This document shows positions 54,617 through 64,000 of a stretch of DNA of 64,000 nucleotides, one piece after another (position 1 is the stretch's first letter; each line of letters begins with the position of its first letter). The stretch is taken from contig PDHQ01000019.1 in NCBI GenBank assembly GCA_003339415.1, forward strand, positions 1 through 64,000, given 5' to 3'. The notes beneath the pieces were generated by a model that saw only the letters and a list, made by a program, of their open reading frames with translations, had not been told where the DNA came from and made no database searches. Source of the DNA: Ophiocordyceps camponoti-saundersi (nom. inval.). Lineage: Eukaryota > Ascomycota > Sordariomycetes > Hypocreales > Ophiocordycipitaceae. The position numbers were made by a program, and so were the translations under genes.

Positions 54617-57443
54617 TCACGTCAAAGGCGCCAGAAACGGACTCCGCACCAGCTCGTCCGCACTCGGCCGCAGGTTGTGGTCAATCTCAAACGTCTGCCT
54701 CAGAAACGCCTGCGCCTCCAGGCTCGCATTCTCCGGTATCGTCGGCGCCGCCTTGCCGCCCCCAATCTTAAAGATGGCCTGCAGCTGGCTGCAGTCCGGG
54801 AACGGATGGTTGCCCGTCATCATCTCCACCACCAGGCACCCCAGCGACCAAATGTCCGCCTTACGCGTGTACGACGTCTGCTTCACCACCTCGGGCGCCA
54901 TCCAAAAGACCGAGCCCTGGAGCGACGGCCGGTGTCGGTTGTTGCTGCCGCCTCCGCCGCCCCCGGTGCCGTTGCCGCTCGTGAGCAGGTTAGACGTCTC
55001 CAGCTTCTTAGAGATGCCAAAGTCGGATATCTTGATCGTGCCCTTGTTGTCGACCAAGATGTTGGCGCCCTTGATGTCGCGGTGGATAATGTCCCGCTCG
55101 TGGAGATACGACAGCCCCGTCAAGATCTGCCGCACGAAGCTGCGCACCAGCGGCTCCGGCAGCGCCCCGTACGAGTTGAGCATCGTCTGCACCGACCCGC
55201 CCGGCACGTACTCGAGGAAAATGTTGAGCTGGTCCGCCGACGAGCTGCAGCCCAGATACTGCACGATGTTGGGGTGCCGCAGCTCGCGCAGGAGGCTTAT
55301 CTCCCGCTTGAGAGCGTCAATCATGCTCTTCTTGCGCGTGTCGCTCTGGCTGTTGGCCCCCGGCGCCGGCGTCTCGACCTGCTTGACCGCCAGCAGCTCG
55401 CCCGTCACCGCGTGTAGCGCCAGGTAGACGGACCCGAACGAGCCCTGGCCGATGAGCGCGCCCTTCATCCACTTGTTGTCGTCCCACGACTCGCCCGCGA
55501 GGAAGCTCTGCAGCTCCTCGTCCGCCTCCTCGCCGTCGTGCGTGAGCGCCTCCTGCAGCGATCCCGCGTACAGCCCGGACCGTCGCGTGTTGCCGTCCGG
55601 GTCCGTCACGCTGAGCGCCGCCCCCGTCGCCGTGTCCGATCCGCTCTCCGTCGTAAAGGAGACGTACGACTTGCGGTCCGGCTCGTGAGCCGACGACTCT
55701 TCCTGCAGAGTGTCCAGCATCGACGATGCGATCGAGTCCCGCCCGTACACCGGAGCCAGCCGGTCGCGCGAGGCCCGCACCTTGGCCACATGGGCGCTGC
55801 CGTTGAGCCAGGCGTCGGCAATCGTCGGGATCGGCGGCGCGTCTTGGAAGCTCGACGCCACGCTGAGGTTGCTTGCCACGCTGAGTCGGCTGTTGACTTT
55901 GCTCAGCCGTGACGACCGTCGCATCGACAGCCGCGCCGTCCGGTCAATGTCCTCCCGAGGGTGGTCCGGGAAATACGACGTCAGGTCGGACGCGATCAGC
56001 TCGCTCGGCGGCCGCAGTCCACCAAACTGGCGGAGCCCAACCTTGCGCCTCTGCTGCGGTCTCCGCGACGAGTCCGCCGTCGACGGCCGCTCCAGGTCCT
56101 TGGCCGCCTGTGAGATGGTGCGCTCGCGATCCTGAAAGGAGACCGGCGACAGCGGCTGCTGCAGCTGATCGTTCCACTTCTCACCCAACAGCCTCTGCAC
56201 CTTGTTCAGACTGCGCTTGTCCACCGACTCGAGCGCCTTGGCGTGCTTCTGTTGCTCCTCTTCGAGCGCGATGGCCGCCGCACGCTGCAGCTCTGCCTCT
56301 CCCGGCTCGGCCGCCGGCACTCTCCTGAGGATGAGCCGGTTGCGCTCCGGCCGCCGCTGGTCCTTGATGATGCGCCAGAGTTCCGTGTCGCCCAGCCGCC
56401 GACACTGGCTCGGGTCGGGGTCGATGCCGGCAAGAACCCAGAAGCAGTAATTTCGCTCGTGATCCTCGCGGAGAGCAAACTTTCTCAGTGTCACCCGCAT
56501 CACGTCTTCGCACGTGTTGCAACCGACTATCTTGACCACCTTGGTCACGCCCCCCGTAGAGATGACGCGGATCACGTCTTGGTTCTGTGGTAGGGCAGCC
56601 ATCAACGAGCCGTCCATGCTCGAGTTGTTCCTCGTATGCGCTGCGGCAACGCGGCCGACGGGATCGTCCGATGCCGAGGCCGGTAATCGGGATGAGCCGG
56701 AAACGTAGCCGGAGCCTGCCGGAAATCGCGGCTGTCGAGCTGAAGGAGGGAAAGAATTGAAAGGTTAGCGAGGCCGTCAAAAGGGACAGGAGAAGTGAAC
56801 AAACCCGTCTCGAGCGGCGCGAACGGATCAATCTGTCGCGAGTAGCGCTTATTCATGGCAGGCGTCGGTAGCGAACGCGTGCTGGCCTGTCTCGACGGTT
56901 CCGACGAGGGCATGGCAGACTGAGTGACGAGGCCGGCGAAGGAGTCCTAGTTAAAGCATGAGCAATCAAAGGCGGGAAGGGGAGCGGGCTCAAGGGAAAA
57001 CGAACGCGATTGCGCTTCTTCTGGTTGGCGTATGCCTTTGTCCTCAACTTCTTGATGGCGAGGAAGAGGAGAACGCGATGGCCGACCTTTTCGATGCCTA
57101 TCTCCTGCAGCAACTCTCTGTCGAGCTCCAGCAGATTCTCGCCATTGATGTGATTTTTGCGAAAGAGCTTCTCATATTCGGCGAAGTTGATGCTCCTCAA
57201 AAAGTCGGCCACACGATCCTCGTCCCAATGCTTAACCGAGTCGGGCCCGCTGGCGTCGGAGAAGTCGGATTCGGTCGGGCTTGGAAAAGACTGTGAGCCG
57301 CCGCCGCCGCCTCCGCCGCCGCCAGGAGTGACGACCCGTCGAGCGGTGCCGGGCAAACCGGCCGTTGGGGGGGCGGTGCCAGGGACGGCGGGAGAGGCAT
57401 TGAGACCCGCGGAGAAGGGGGCCTTTAGGGCGGGTATGGCCAT
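54617..57443 (-). CDS. STE11: MAP kinase kinase kinase Ste11 (SteC/Mst11)
   Basis: Top kinase of the pheromone/filamentation (Fus3/Kss1-type) MAPK cascade. Exons complement(54617..56739, 56805..56946, 57006..57443) give 900 aa. Order: poly-Gly/Pro-rich start, SAM domain (about 69-133, HWDEDRVADFLRSINFAEYE) for Ste50 binding, Ras-association domain (about 250-335, VIRVISTGGVTKVVKIVGC), a disordered linker, then the kinase (about 617-900) with GQGSFGSVYLAL, the ATP Lys in LLAVKQVE (about K646), HRDIKGANILV (about D748) and DFGISKK (about D766). A Gly/Ser insert sits in the activation region before GSVFWMAPEVV. Both introns are confirmed by domain continuity; donors are GTTCGT and GTTTGT, less common forms. 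Confidence 0.95.
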
Positions 57444-58663
57444 GGCGTTTGCGGGCGAGAGGGAGGGTTTCCCCCCGTCGCCGGTGGAAGGGCGATGATG
57501 GCTCGATGCGACAGTTTTTTGGGGGGTTTTGGTCGGCGGTAAGTGAGGAGGAGGAGGAGGGAAGACGACGATATGTACTTAGGTGGTGATAGTTTAGGAG
57601 GAGAGGATGGTGGTGCTGATGATGGATAGAGACGAATAGAGAGGGGAGAAAGATTGATAGACAGACAGCTGATGATGGACAGACAGAAGGAGGAAGAGGG
57701 CGCAGGCTGAACCGTCAACAGCAGCAATGGAAATCAAGGAGGACGATGGAAAATAAAACCGCTGTTATAGCCCTAGCAGACTCTAGGCGAGGAATGTCCA
57801 GTGCGCCGAGCCTGTGCCACACACCGCCGGCGCTAGGGGCGATATTATAATAGAGGTGGGCAACGCTGATGAAGGTGATGATGATGTGTGTGAGGTGTCT
57901 GCTGGGTCTGTGTGGCTAGGCCAGGCCCTGGGAAGTATGTACGGCCGGCAGCGCTGACTAACTAAGGTAGCCTTTAACAGATATAAGGCAGAGTCTAAGG
58001 CAGAGTCGAAGAGGCCTTTGACAGCGAACTATGTACAACCACAGTACGATGCACGGGGCTCCGTGATACCCGATGCTGTCGCGGCTGAGGGCTGGCCCGA
58101 GCAGGTCGTTGCACGGGTCGTCTCGCGTACAGGGTGAGTAGCGTGTACGTAAGAGGTGCCTCCCATGTTGGCTGCAGTGGCTGGCTGCGCCCCCCCCCTC
58201 CCCCCCCTCCTTATCTTTTCCCTTGCTCACTGACGCCCACGCGAGGCGCGCCGAACGCCGCGATGTATGTACATACTCCCCCCCCCCCTCAGCGATGGCG
58301 CCCCGCCCTGTGACCCTGCAGACCCTGCAAACGGTCCCCTGAAATTTCAGCCAGATACAGGCGGTATAGCAGAGAGACTCTGAGCATATCTGCATCGCCA
58401 CCCGCATCCGTACAGTGCCCACTACCCCGGGCAAATCTCGTGGGAGCGGCGCCAAGATGACGTGAGCCATCAATCGTTGTTTGGACCTGGGTGAGGCAGA
58501 TGGATTTATATACGCATACTACTCCGTACATATACATATGTACGTCTGTATATACAGTATGTAGAACAGGGCGAGGGAAATAGCAATGCTTTGAGATGTA
58601 TAACATGCCTCTGTGCGGTGAGAGATTTAGTAAGACTTGTATCATATCATCACCTCTGAGAGC

Positions 58664-58694
<31 letters not shown>

Positions 58695-58948
58695 TTCATT
58701 ACGCTCAAAACCTTTATTCGATCTTCGGAACTGGTGAGAAGTTGCGAGAATCTACGCCGTCTGATATCTTCGCCAAGGTCGGCCTCGACTTCGGCTCTGT
58801 CTTGATGCCACGTAGGCTGCCGAACGGCAATGCTATAAAGTCTCTGTCCGCTCTCACTCCTGTATCACGACCAAGACAGACAACAGCACTCATTCATTCA
58901 TTCAAGCCTTCTCTTCTTTCCAATTTCGTAATCATCCATCTTTCAAAA
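57444..58948. other. Intergenic spacer, 1.5 kb
   Basis: STE11 promoter side and the upstream region of the small secreted protein. It contains poly-C runs (58191-58208, 58278-58289), the TACTCCGTA motif (58520-58528), TACATATGTAC inverted repeats near 58530 and a CT run (58671-58694). No gene supported. Confidence 0.5.
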
Positions 58949-59476
58949 ATGCTCGCTCTACTGCCCTTGCTCTTCCTTGTCGGCTACTGCTCCGCCGCCG
59001 TCCTGCCTGCAACGAATGACTTGCAGCCTCGTGGAGTCTGGCCGGTGAGGAGCACCCGCTATCCGAGCGGCACGCGCATAAACGGAGCCTGGAGCTCCCG
59101 CGAGAGTCTTATCGGATCCCCGGGTTCCTCTACGTATAGACTTGGCGAGACTTCCCCTGTCCTTGGGAGAACGCAACAGGGGACCTCGTCTTCGCACACC
59201 CTCCCGCGGGCTCCTCGAGTCGATCCCGGCATCGTGGAGGACTCACCTCGAAGCTCTATTGAAGCCAACTTGGAAGGGTTACCCCTAAGCGATGCCATTT
59301 CGAGGGAAGGGCCCGGAGGTAGTGCCGCCACCAGCAGTCGAACGGTGAGAAGCGAACCTTGCTCTGTCTGTGTGTTCGAGATAGCTAACGAATGCACATT
59401 CATGTAGCCGCGGTCTCTGCATGACCCAATTAGCACTTGGGGGTCACACAACCCGATGGACCGACCTGAGATGTAA
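58949..59476 (+). CDS. Small secreted protein, no known domain
   Basis: Exons 58949..59344 and 59408..59476 give 154 aa. A signal peptide (MLALLPLLFLVGYCSAAVLP) leads into a Ser/Arg/Pro/Gly-rich, probably disordered chain with no Cys pattern; no family is recognised. The 63-bp intron (GTGAGA...TGTAG) is inferred. If it is retained, translation continues through it and stops exactly at the TAG of the acceptor (59405-59407), giving a 152-aa variant that ends with two extra Cys instead. Both products are plausible. The CT run upstream and short size are typical of fungal secreted proteins. Confidence that this is a real gene is moderate. Confidence 0.5.
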
Positions 59477-61271
59477 TGTTTCTGTGTGCAAACTTTCTCT
59501 ATGTACATACATTGATAGACCTTATAGACCTCTTCCGAGGTAATAGTGCGAAGAAATGAGTTGCGTAACTGCTGTCCATCCCTATGTATGTATGTATGTG
59601 CCTTAAAATCTGTTTGGGAATCCTAGTAATCAACAGGCGGAACAAAGGCGACTAGGCATGACTTTGGATCATGCATTTCCCATGATCCGTGTGCTATAAA
59701 AAGTGCAGTTGTCGTACATGCATGCATTGCACATTACAGACTGCGTTGCACATGCCGTAAAAACTTGAGCGTAATAAACCTCCATCATACATACATACAT
59801 ACATCAGGGAGGAATCCTGTGTTTCATCTTCAGGGCGAGTGAGTGGGGGAAGACGTTGTGGGCACGCTGGACGGAAGGGGGGCGGAGCGGGGAGAGCCGA
59901 CAGATGGGGCTCGAATATGGGCTTGTGGCGACAAGAGACAGATTGAAAGGGAGACAGGAGGGAGACGGAGAGACAGAGACAGACAGAGAGAATAGGCTTG
60001 CTTCTTGCTTGCTTAAACCACCATCCATCCCCCTTCCCATATCCGCACGGACGACGACGAAATCCAATCTACATCTCACGCTTTCGCCGGCATGAAACGA
60101 ACGGCGTTTCGCCCACAGGGGGGTTCCCCGAAGCCGAGCGCAGCCAACTGTCAGTTGCTCGGACGTACATTGCACTGAGTTTGGCCGTTTGTCGTTTGCT
60201 GCTTGTGAAAGAAAGGAACTTGAGGCTGTCCCCCCCCTTTTTTTTTTAGATTTTCCGACGGTGTGTTGCCTCTTCACCTATCCTTACATTGCCTTACATA
60301 CATACATACATACATGCATATCTACGTCATGGCTGCTACGTTCATGTAAGACAGGACCCCGACGAGTGGCGCTCGTTGCTTGCTTACTTCCTTTGCCCTG
60401 TGTATGGTTGGCGTCTCGAGAAGAGGAGGAGGAGGAGCAGGAGGGATCGTCATGTCGCATTTTGTTTCTTCAAACACACCGTGTCAGCCACATGCAAGAT
60501 TTCGAGACGGGGGGGGCTTTTCTTTTCGCAAACCGGATGCTGGATTTTTTGTTTGTGTAAGTTTGTATCCCGTGCGGAGAGTACGGATATGTGTATCCGT
60601 AAAGACAAAGACATACATATGTGAATCTGCTGCCATCTCCGTATCGTCTACGGAGTTGTGTTGTATGTAGTCCGTATGCATGTACGGACATGCATGCAGA
60701 AACTCGGACTTGCGCAACAAAGTTGACGGCTGTCCAACTGCACTCTGTCAGCTGTTTTCCAACACACATACATACATGCAGATTCCACTCACTTATATCC
60801 GATATCCTTGTCAGCTTTTGCCACAGGTTTCTTCTCGTCTGCTCGACGTTGATCTGGCTATCAAAACCCATCCATTGCTCCGATCTAGGAAAACTACCCT
60901 AGACCATAGAAGAGATGATATAGCTTAGAGTACTCTTTAATCAAATGCCCCGCATTACACGCGAACAATCCAGTTAGTGAAGAACCACTTCAATTAACAT
61001 ACTGCATAACGGAAAAACGGCGCATCGCCAAGTCATCACCACCATCAACGAACAGCCACTCCAAGCGCTTTGCAAACCGTGCTTTGATCATCGGAAATCT
61101 AGCCACTTCAAGCGTATAGCGTCTGTGTACGGATTACATACACCGTCCTTTCGCCGTCTAGCGCTTCTGGCAACCTCTCACCCGTCAACCCTTCGGGCCT
61201 TTGACCACCATTAGCTACCTACATCTAAACATTCAACCAACCGCAATCGGCCTGGCTTCATCTTCCTCGCC
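59477..61271. other. Intergenic spacer, 1.8 kb
   Basis: Contains (TATG)n/(CATA)n runs (about 59583-59600, 59786-59804, 60296-60316), AT-rich DNA and TACGGA-type short repeats (60580-60690). Short frames up to about 157 codons are repeat- or bias-driven. I see no gene, tRNA or clear structured RNA. Confidence 0.5.
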
Positions 61272-62449
61272 ATGGCGCGGGAAATAGAGGAAGAAGCGGG
61301 ACTTTCCCGCCCCGAGACGTTTCCGCCGTCGTCCCAGATGAGCTCTGTCGATGTCAACAGTGCCAAGACCGTTGTTAGCTTCCTCGGCCCCATCGCCTCC
61401 TATTCGCACCAGGTGATGCTTGTCGTGTCTGCTCCCGGCTGTCTTCGTCCCCGTTAACCGCGGTACAAGGCCGTTCTTCAAGAGTTCCCTCAAGAGAAAT
61501 GGGATCTGCGTCCGGCCTCCACAATCACCGGTAGGCGTCGAGTCCTGACGGCTTGTTACTGGTTGTCGCGTCTGACGTGTTGCCCATAGACGTCTTCGAA
61601 AAGGTGCAAAGTCGCCAAGCTTCCATTGGCGTTGTGCCCTTTGAGAACTCGAGCAATGGTTGCGTCGTGGAAACGTTTGACAACTTTGCAGACAGAGACA
61701 GACGATATCGAGATATCGTCGTTCAAGACGAGATATACATCGATGTAAACCACTGTCTGCTCGGCAGAAGGCTCGGGTCCGATGCCACCGTTGTGGGGAC
61801 CGCGGATCGGAGTAGGGCAGAGAAATCTTCAGATGTATCTTCCGAATCTGGCTTCGGATACATCAAACAGCTCTATTCTCACCCACAGGCTTTGGGCCAG
61901 TGCCGGCGCTTCATCTCCACCGACCTTGGGCATGCCGAGACGCTACCTGTGAGCTCGACAAGCAGGGCCGCCGAAATAGTCGCTCAGAGCGGTGACGTCG
62001 CGTTGGCTGCCATATCTAGTAAGTTGGCCGCGAGCATATACGGGCTAGACGTTCTCGCCGAGACGATCCAGGACCGCAGAGACAACACCACGCGTTTCCT
62101 CGTCATCGGCAACTTGCAGAACCCGACCCGGTTCACTCCGGCCGTCACCCGGTCGCTCTCCCCTGCGGCCGAAAGCTCGTCCGGGACCAAGTCGCTCGTC
62201 TCCTTTACCGTACCCCACGACTCGCCCGGCGCCTTGGCCGGCGTTTTGTGCTGCTTCGACGAACAGAAGCTCAACCTGACGAGTATCAACACTCGTCCGA
62301 GCCTGCTGGCGCCCTTTCAATATGTTTTCTTTGTTGAATTCGAGGGCCACAGATTTGACGACGATGGGAGGGTAGAGAGAGCGCTCGAAAAGATAGACTG
62401 CGTTGCCAAGGAGTCAAGATGGTTGGGGAGCTGGGAAAAGTACCGTTGA
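61272..62449 (+). CDS. PHA2: Prephenate dehydratase (PHA2)
   Basis: Converts prephenate to phenylpyruvate in phenylalanine synthesis. Exons 61272..61412, 61470..61530, 61590..62449 give 353 aa. The catalytic domain begins VSFLGPIASYSHQ (usual GPxGTYSxxA), continues AVLQEFPQEKW, IGVVPFENSSNGCVVETFDN and SHPQALGQCRRF, and ends with the catalytic Thr of NTTRFLVIG (about 234-240). The ACT regulatory domain (about 260-350) is present, with HDSPGALAGVLCCFDEQKLN and TSINTRPS in place of the usual ESRP. Introns of 57 and 59 bp keep frame. Feedback inhibition by phenylalanine through the ACT domain is expected from the family. ATG choice is the first in frame. Confidence 0.93.
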
Positions 62450-62940
62450 CCATGGCTGGGCTCAGTCAGGCTTTCTGTCAGCCTGTCCATGTCAATCAGG
62501 AAACCCGTTCTGCCAATGGGAACCAATGGGAAAACAGATTTACCCTGCGAATACCCCCTGGGCCGTGTCACCTTGGGCAACCGAGTCCACCCCCTGAGGC
62601 GGCGACGAAGTCTTGTAGGCAGCATCGGACGTGGAACAACACCAGCCAACAACACGGGAAGAGGCGGGAATGATGCAACGACATTCAGGCCGCTTTGCCT
62701 GGAGCTGGTTGGCCTGTGTTTTCGCAACGTGATGCGCTGCTACGTGGCTGTGTGAGAAGAGATTAATCGACTTGACGTTGGACATTGACTCATATCAGGC
62801 TTGACTGCCGCCGGCACCGGACTCTCCTTAGACGTTATAAAGCGACGAGCTTTGTGTTGTCCTCAGCGCTTGGATTCGAGTCAAGTCGTTTCGTCACTTT
62901 GTTGTTTCGAAAGCAGCCTCGCTTCTTATGCCGAGCCGCC
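62450..62940. other. Promoter region of dynamin-like gene
   Basis: A 491-bp spacer between two plus-strand genes; the short frames here show no similarity to anything I recognise. Confidence 0.5.
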
Positions 62941-64000
62941 ATGGCCATCATCAGCCTCCCGTCGCCCGACTATCGAGGTCTTCTGGACATGATAGATGAG
63001 TTTCGCGCTCAAGCCATCGACCGTTATGTCGCCCTGCCGGAACTCATAGTTACAGGGGATGAATGTGCTGGAAAAGGTGCGATTCTAGAGGCCATCACGG
63101 GCATGGCCGGACCAGCAGACGATGAGCGGTGCCCTCGATTTGCTACAGAATTGATGCTACGCCCATCGCCTCACACCAGAGTCAAGGCATCCATACTCCC
63201 AGATAGGGGTCGTCCACAAGAGGAACAAGACCAGCTCAGGCTCTTCGATAGAAATGTCGATCCGGCGGACCGAAGTCTGAACGACGTCATTGACGCTGCG
63301 AAACGAGCCATGGGTCTATCGGAAAATGCCATCGGAAAGGACGTGCTTCGCGTCGAGTTGACCGGCCCAGAACTACCATGCCTGACTGTCATCGACCTCC
63401 CGTGCCTTTCTCCCTCTGGCGAAGAAGACCAGGCTGCCGATCAAGGGACAGACCCCGTCAACGACATGGTTCTTGGCTATATGAACAGAAAGAGAAGCAT
63501 CATACTGGCCGTCGTCTCTGCACAAAGAGACTTTTCCCTTCCGAAAGTGATCAGTCTTGCTCGAGAGGCGGATCCAGATGGAATTCGTACCCTCGGCCTC
63601 ATCACTGAGCCCAGCAAAGTGGCGAAAGGGTCTGAGAGCGAAGACTCTTACGTGAAGCTGGCACAGAACCGCAATGTCAAGCTCCGTCTAGGCTGGCATG
63701 TCCTCGAGACCCGAGACCATTGCGAAGCTGAAGATGAATTCTTCCGTCAGAGCCCGTGGACCGGCATCGACCCCCTGCATCTGGGCATCACGTCTCTCAA
63801 GCCTCGGCTAGTCCACGTGCTCAAGTACCAGATCCTGCATCAGCTTCCAAGCCTCGCTCAAGACGTCTCCGATAGCATAGACGGCAGCAAGGAGAGGCTC
63901 GAGAAGCTGGGTTCGCCTCGCGGCACCATCCGAGACCAGCGCCGTTATCTACTGCAGATCAGCCAGAGCTTTTTCCAACTCACTCGAGCAGCCATCGACG
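62941..64000 (+). CDS. Dynamin-like (Mx-type) protein with degenerate GTPase motifs, 5' part
   Basis: Reads open from ATG at 62941 to the window edge (353 codons), so the C-terminal part is missing. The fold is the fungal dynamin/Mx type: GDECAGKGAILEAITG (about 39-54), CPRFATELMLR (about 64-74), VIDLPCLS (about 150-157), NDMVLGYMNRKRSIILAVV, GLITEPSKVAKGSESED (about 219-235) and KLRLGWHVLETRDHCEAED. Relative to working dynamins, the P-loop Ser/Thr after Lys is Gly, the DxPG motif is DLPC and the TKPD motif is TEPS. Three nucleotide-contact motifs are therefore altered, and GTP hydrolysis is doubtful. Filamentous fungi carry many such Mx-like paralogues of unknown role. No intron is needed in the visible part. 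Confidence 0.85.
   Translation, partial: MAIISLPSPDYRGLLDMIDEFRAQAIDRYVALPELIVTGDECAGKGAILEAITGMAGPADDERCPRFATELMLRPSPHTRVKASILPDRGRPQEEQDQLRLFDRNVDPADRSLNDVIDAAKRAMGLSENAIGKDVLRVELTGPELPCLTVIDLPCLSPSGEEDQAADQGTDPVNDMVLGYMNRKRSIILAVVSAQRDFSLPKVISLAREADPDGIRTLGLITEPSKVAKGSESEDSYVKLAQNRNVKLRLGWHVLETRDHCEAEDEFFRQSPWTGIDPLHLGITSLKPRLVHVLKYQILHQLPSLAQDVSDSIDGSKERLEKLGSPRGTIRDQRRYLLQISQSFFQLTRAAID

Noticed and set aside
57958..58473. 171-codon minus-strand frame
   Set aside because: Crosses poly-C runs, has no recognisable domain or signal peptide and no plausible splice partner.

Overview
The window is nuclear DNA from a filamentous ascomycete, most likely a Sordariomycete of the Hypocreales. The genes are split by short introns (about 50-125 bp) with GTRAGT-like donors and C/TAG acceptors. 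Coding regions are GC-rich and intergenic spacers carry CT tracts and ATGTATGT-type microsatellites. The gene set is typically fungal: Ste11 MAPKKK, Nup82, mL60, Snd2, Gig1, Pik1 and a DUF5321 protein. Exon joins below were inferred by keeping reading frame, splice consensus and family sequence consistent; none has transcript support here.

Layout. 1-2486 is low-complexity spacer with a 57-nt G run. 2487-13376: separase (-), DUF5321 mitochondrial membrane protein (+), class II sirtuin (-), cation diffusion facilitator (+). 14708-18677: secreted glycine-rich protein (+), xylulokinase (+), splicing factor Cwc15 (-). 19129-23326: a large three-exon secreted protein (-) with three successive domains resembling the heat-labile enterotoxin A chain, each without the expected catalytic residues. 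24780-33123: phosphatidylinositol 4-kinase Pik1 (-), NC2-alpha/DRAP1 (-), membrane-anchored alpha/beta hydrolase (-). 34183-38767: Gig1-like (+), Snd2/TMEM208 (-), APC/C subunit Cdc27 (+). 40329-46350: histone H4 (+), TRAPP subunit Trs20 (-), mL60 (+), cap-binding Cbc2 (-), Nup82 (+). 47022-54129: Kex2-type secreted precursor (-), secreted metallophosphoesterase (+), secreted Cys-rich lysozyme-like protein (+). 54617-64000: Ste11 (-), small secreted protein (+), prephenate dehydratase (+), and the 5' part of a dynamin-like protein with degenerate GTPase motifs (+, runs off the window).

How the genes relate. Most are unlinked housekeeping genes in divergent or convergent pairs with short spacers; there is no operon or obvious biosynthetic cluster. 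Cdc27 and separase act in the same metaphase-anaphase pathway but lie about 28 kb apart. Pik1, Trs20 and Snd2 belong to secretory-pathway membrane traffic. Cbc2, Cwc15 and Nup82 belong to mRNA processing and export. The accessory component is six predicted secreted proteins. The best candidates for undescribed biology are the triple enterotoxin-A-like protein, the Kex2-site precursor, the Gly-Leu repeat protein and the degenerate dynamin-like protein.
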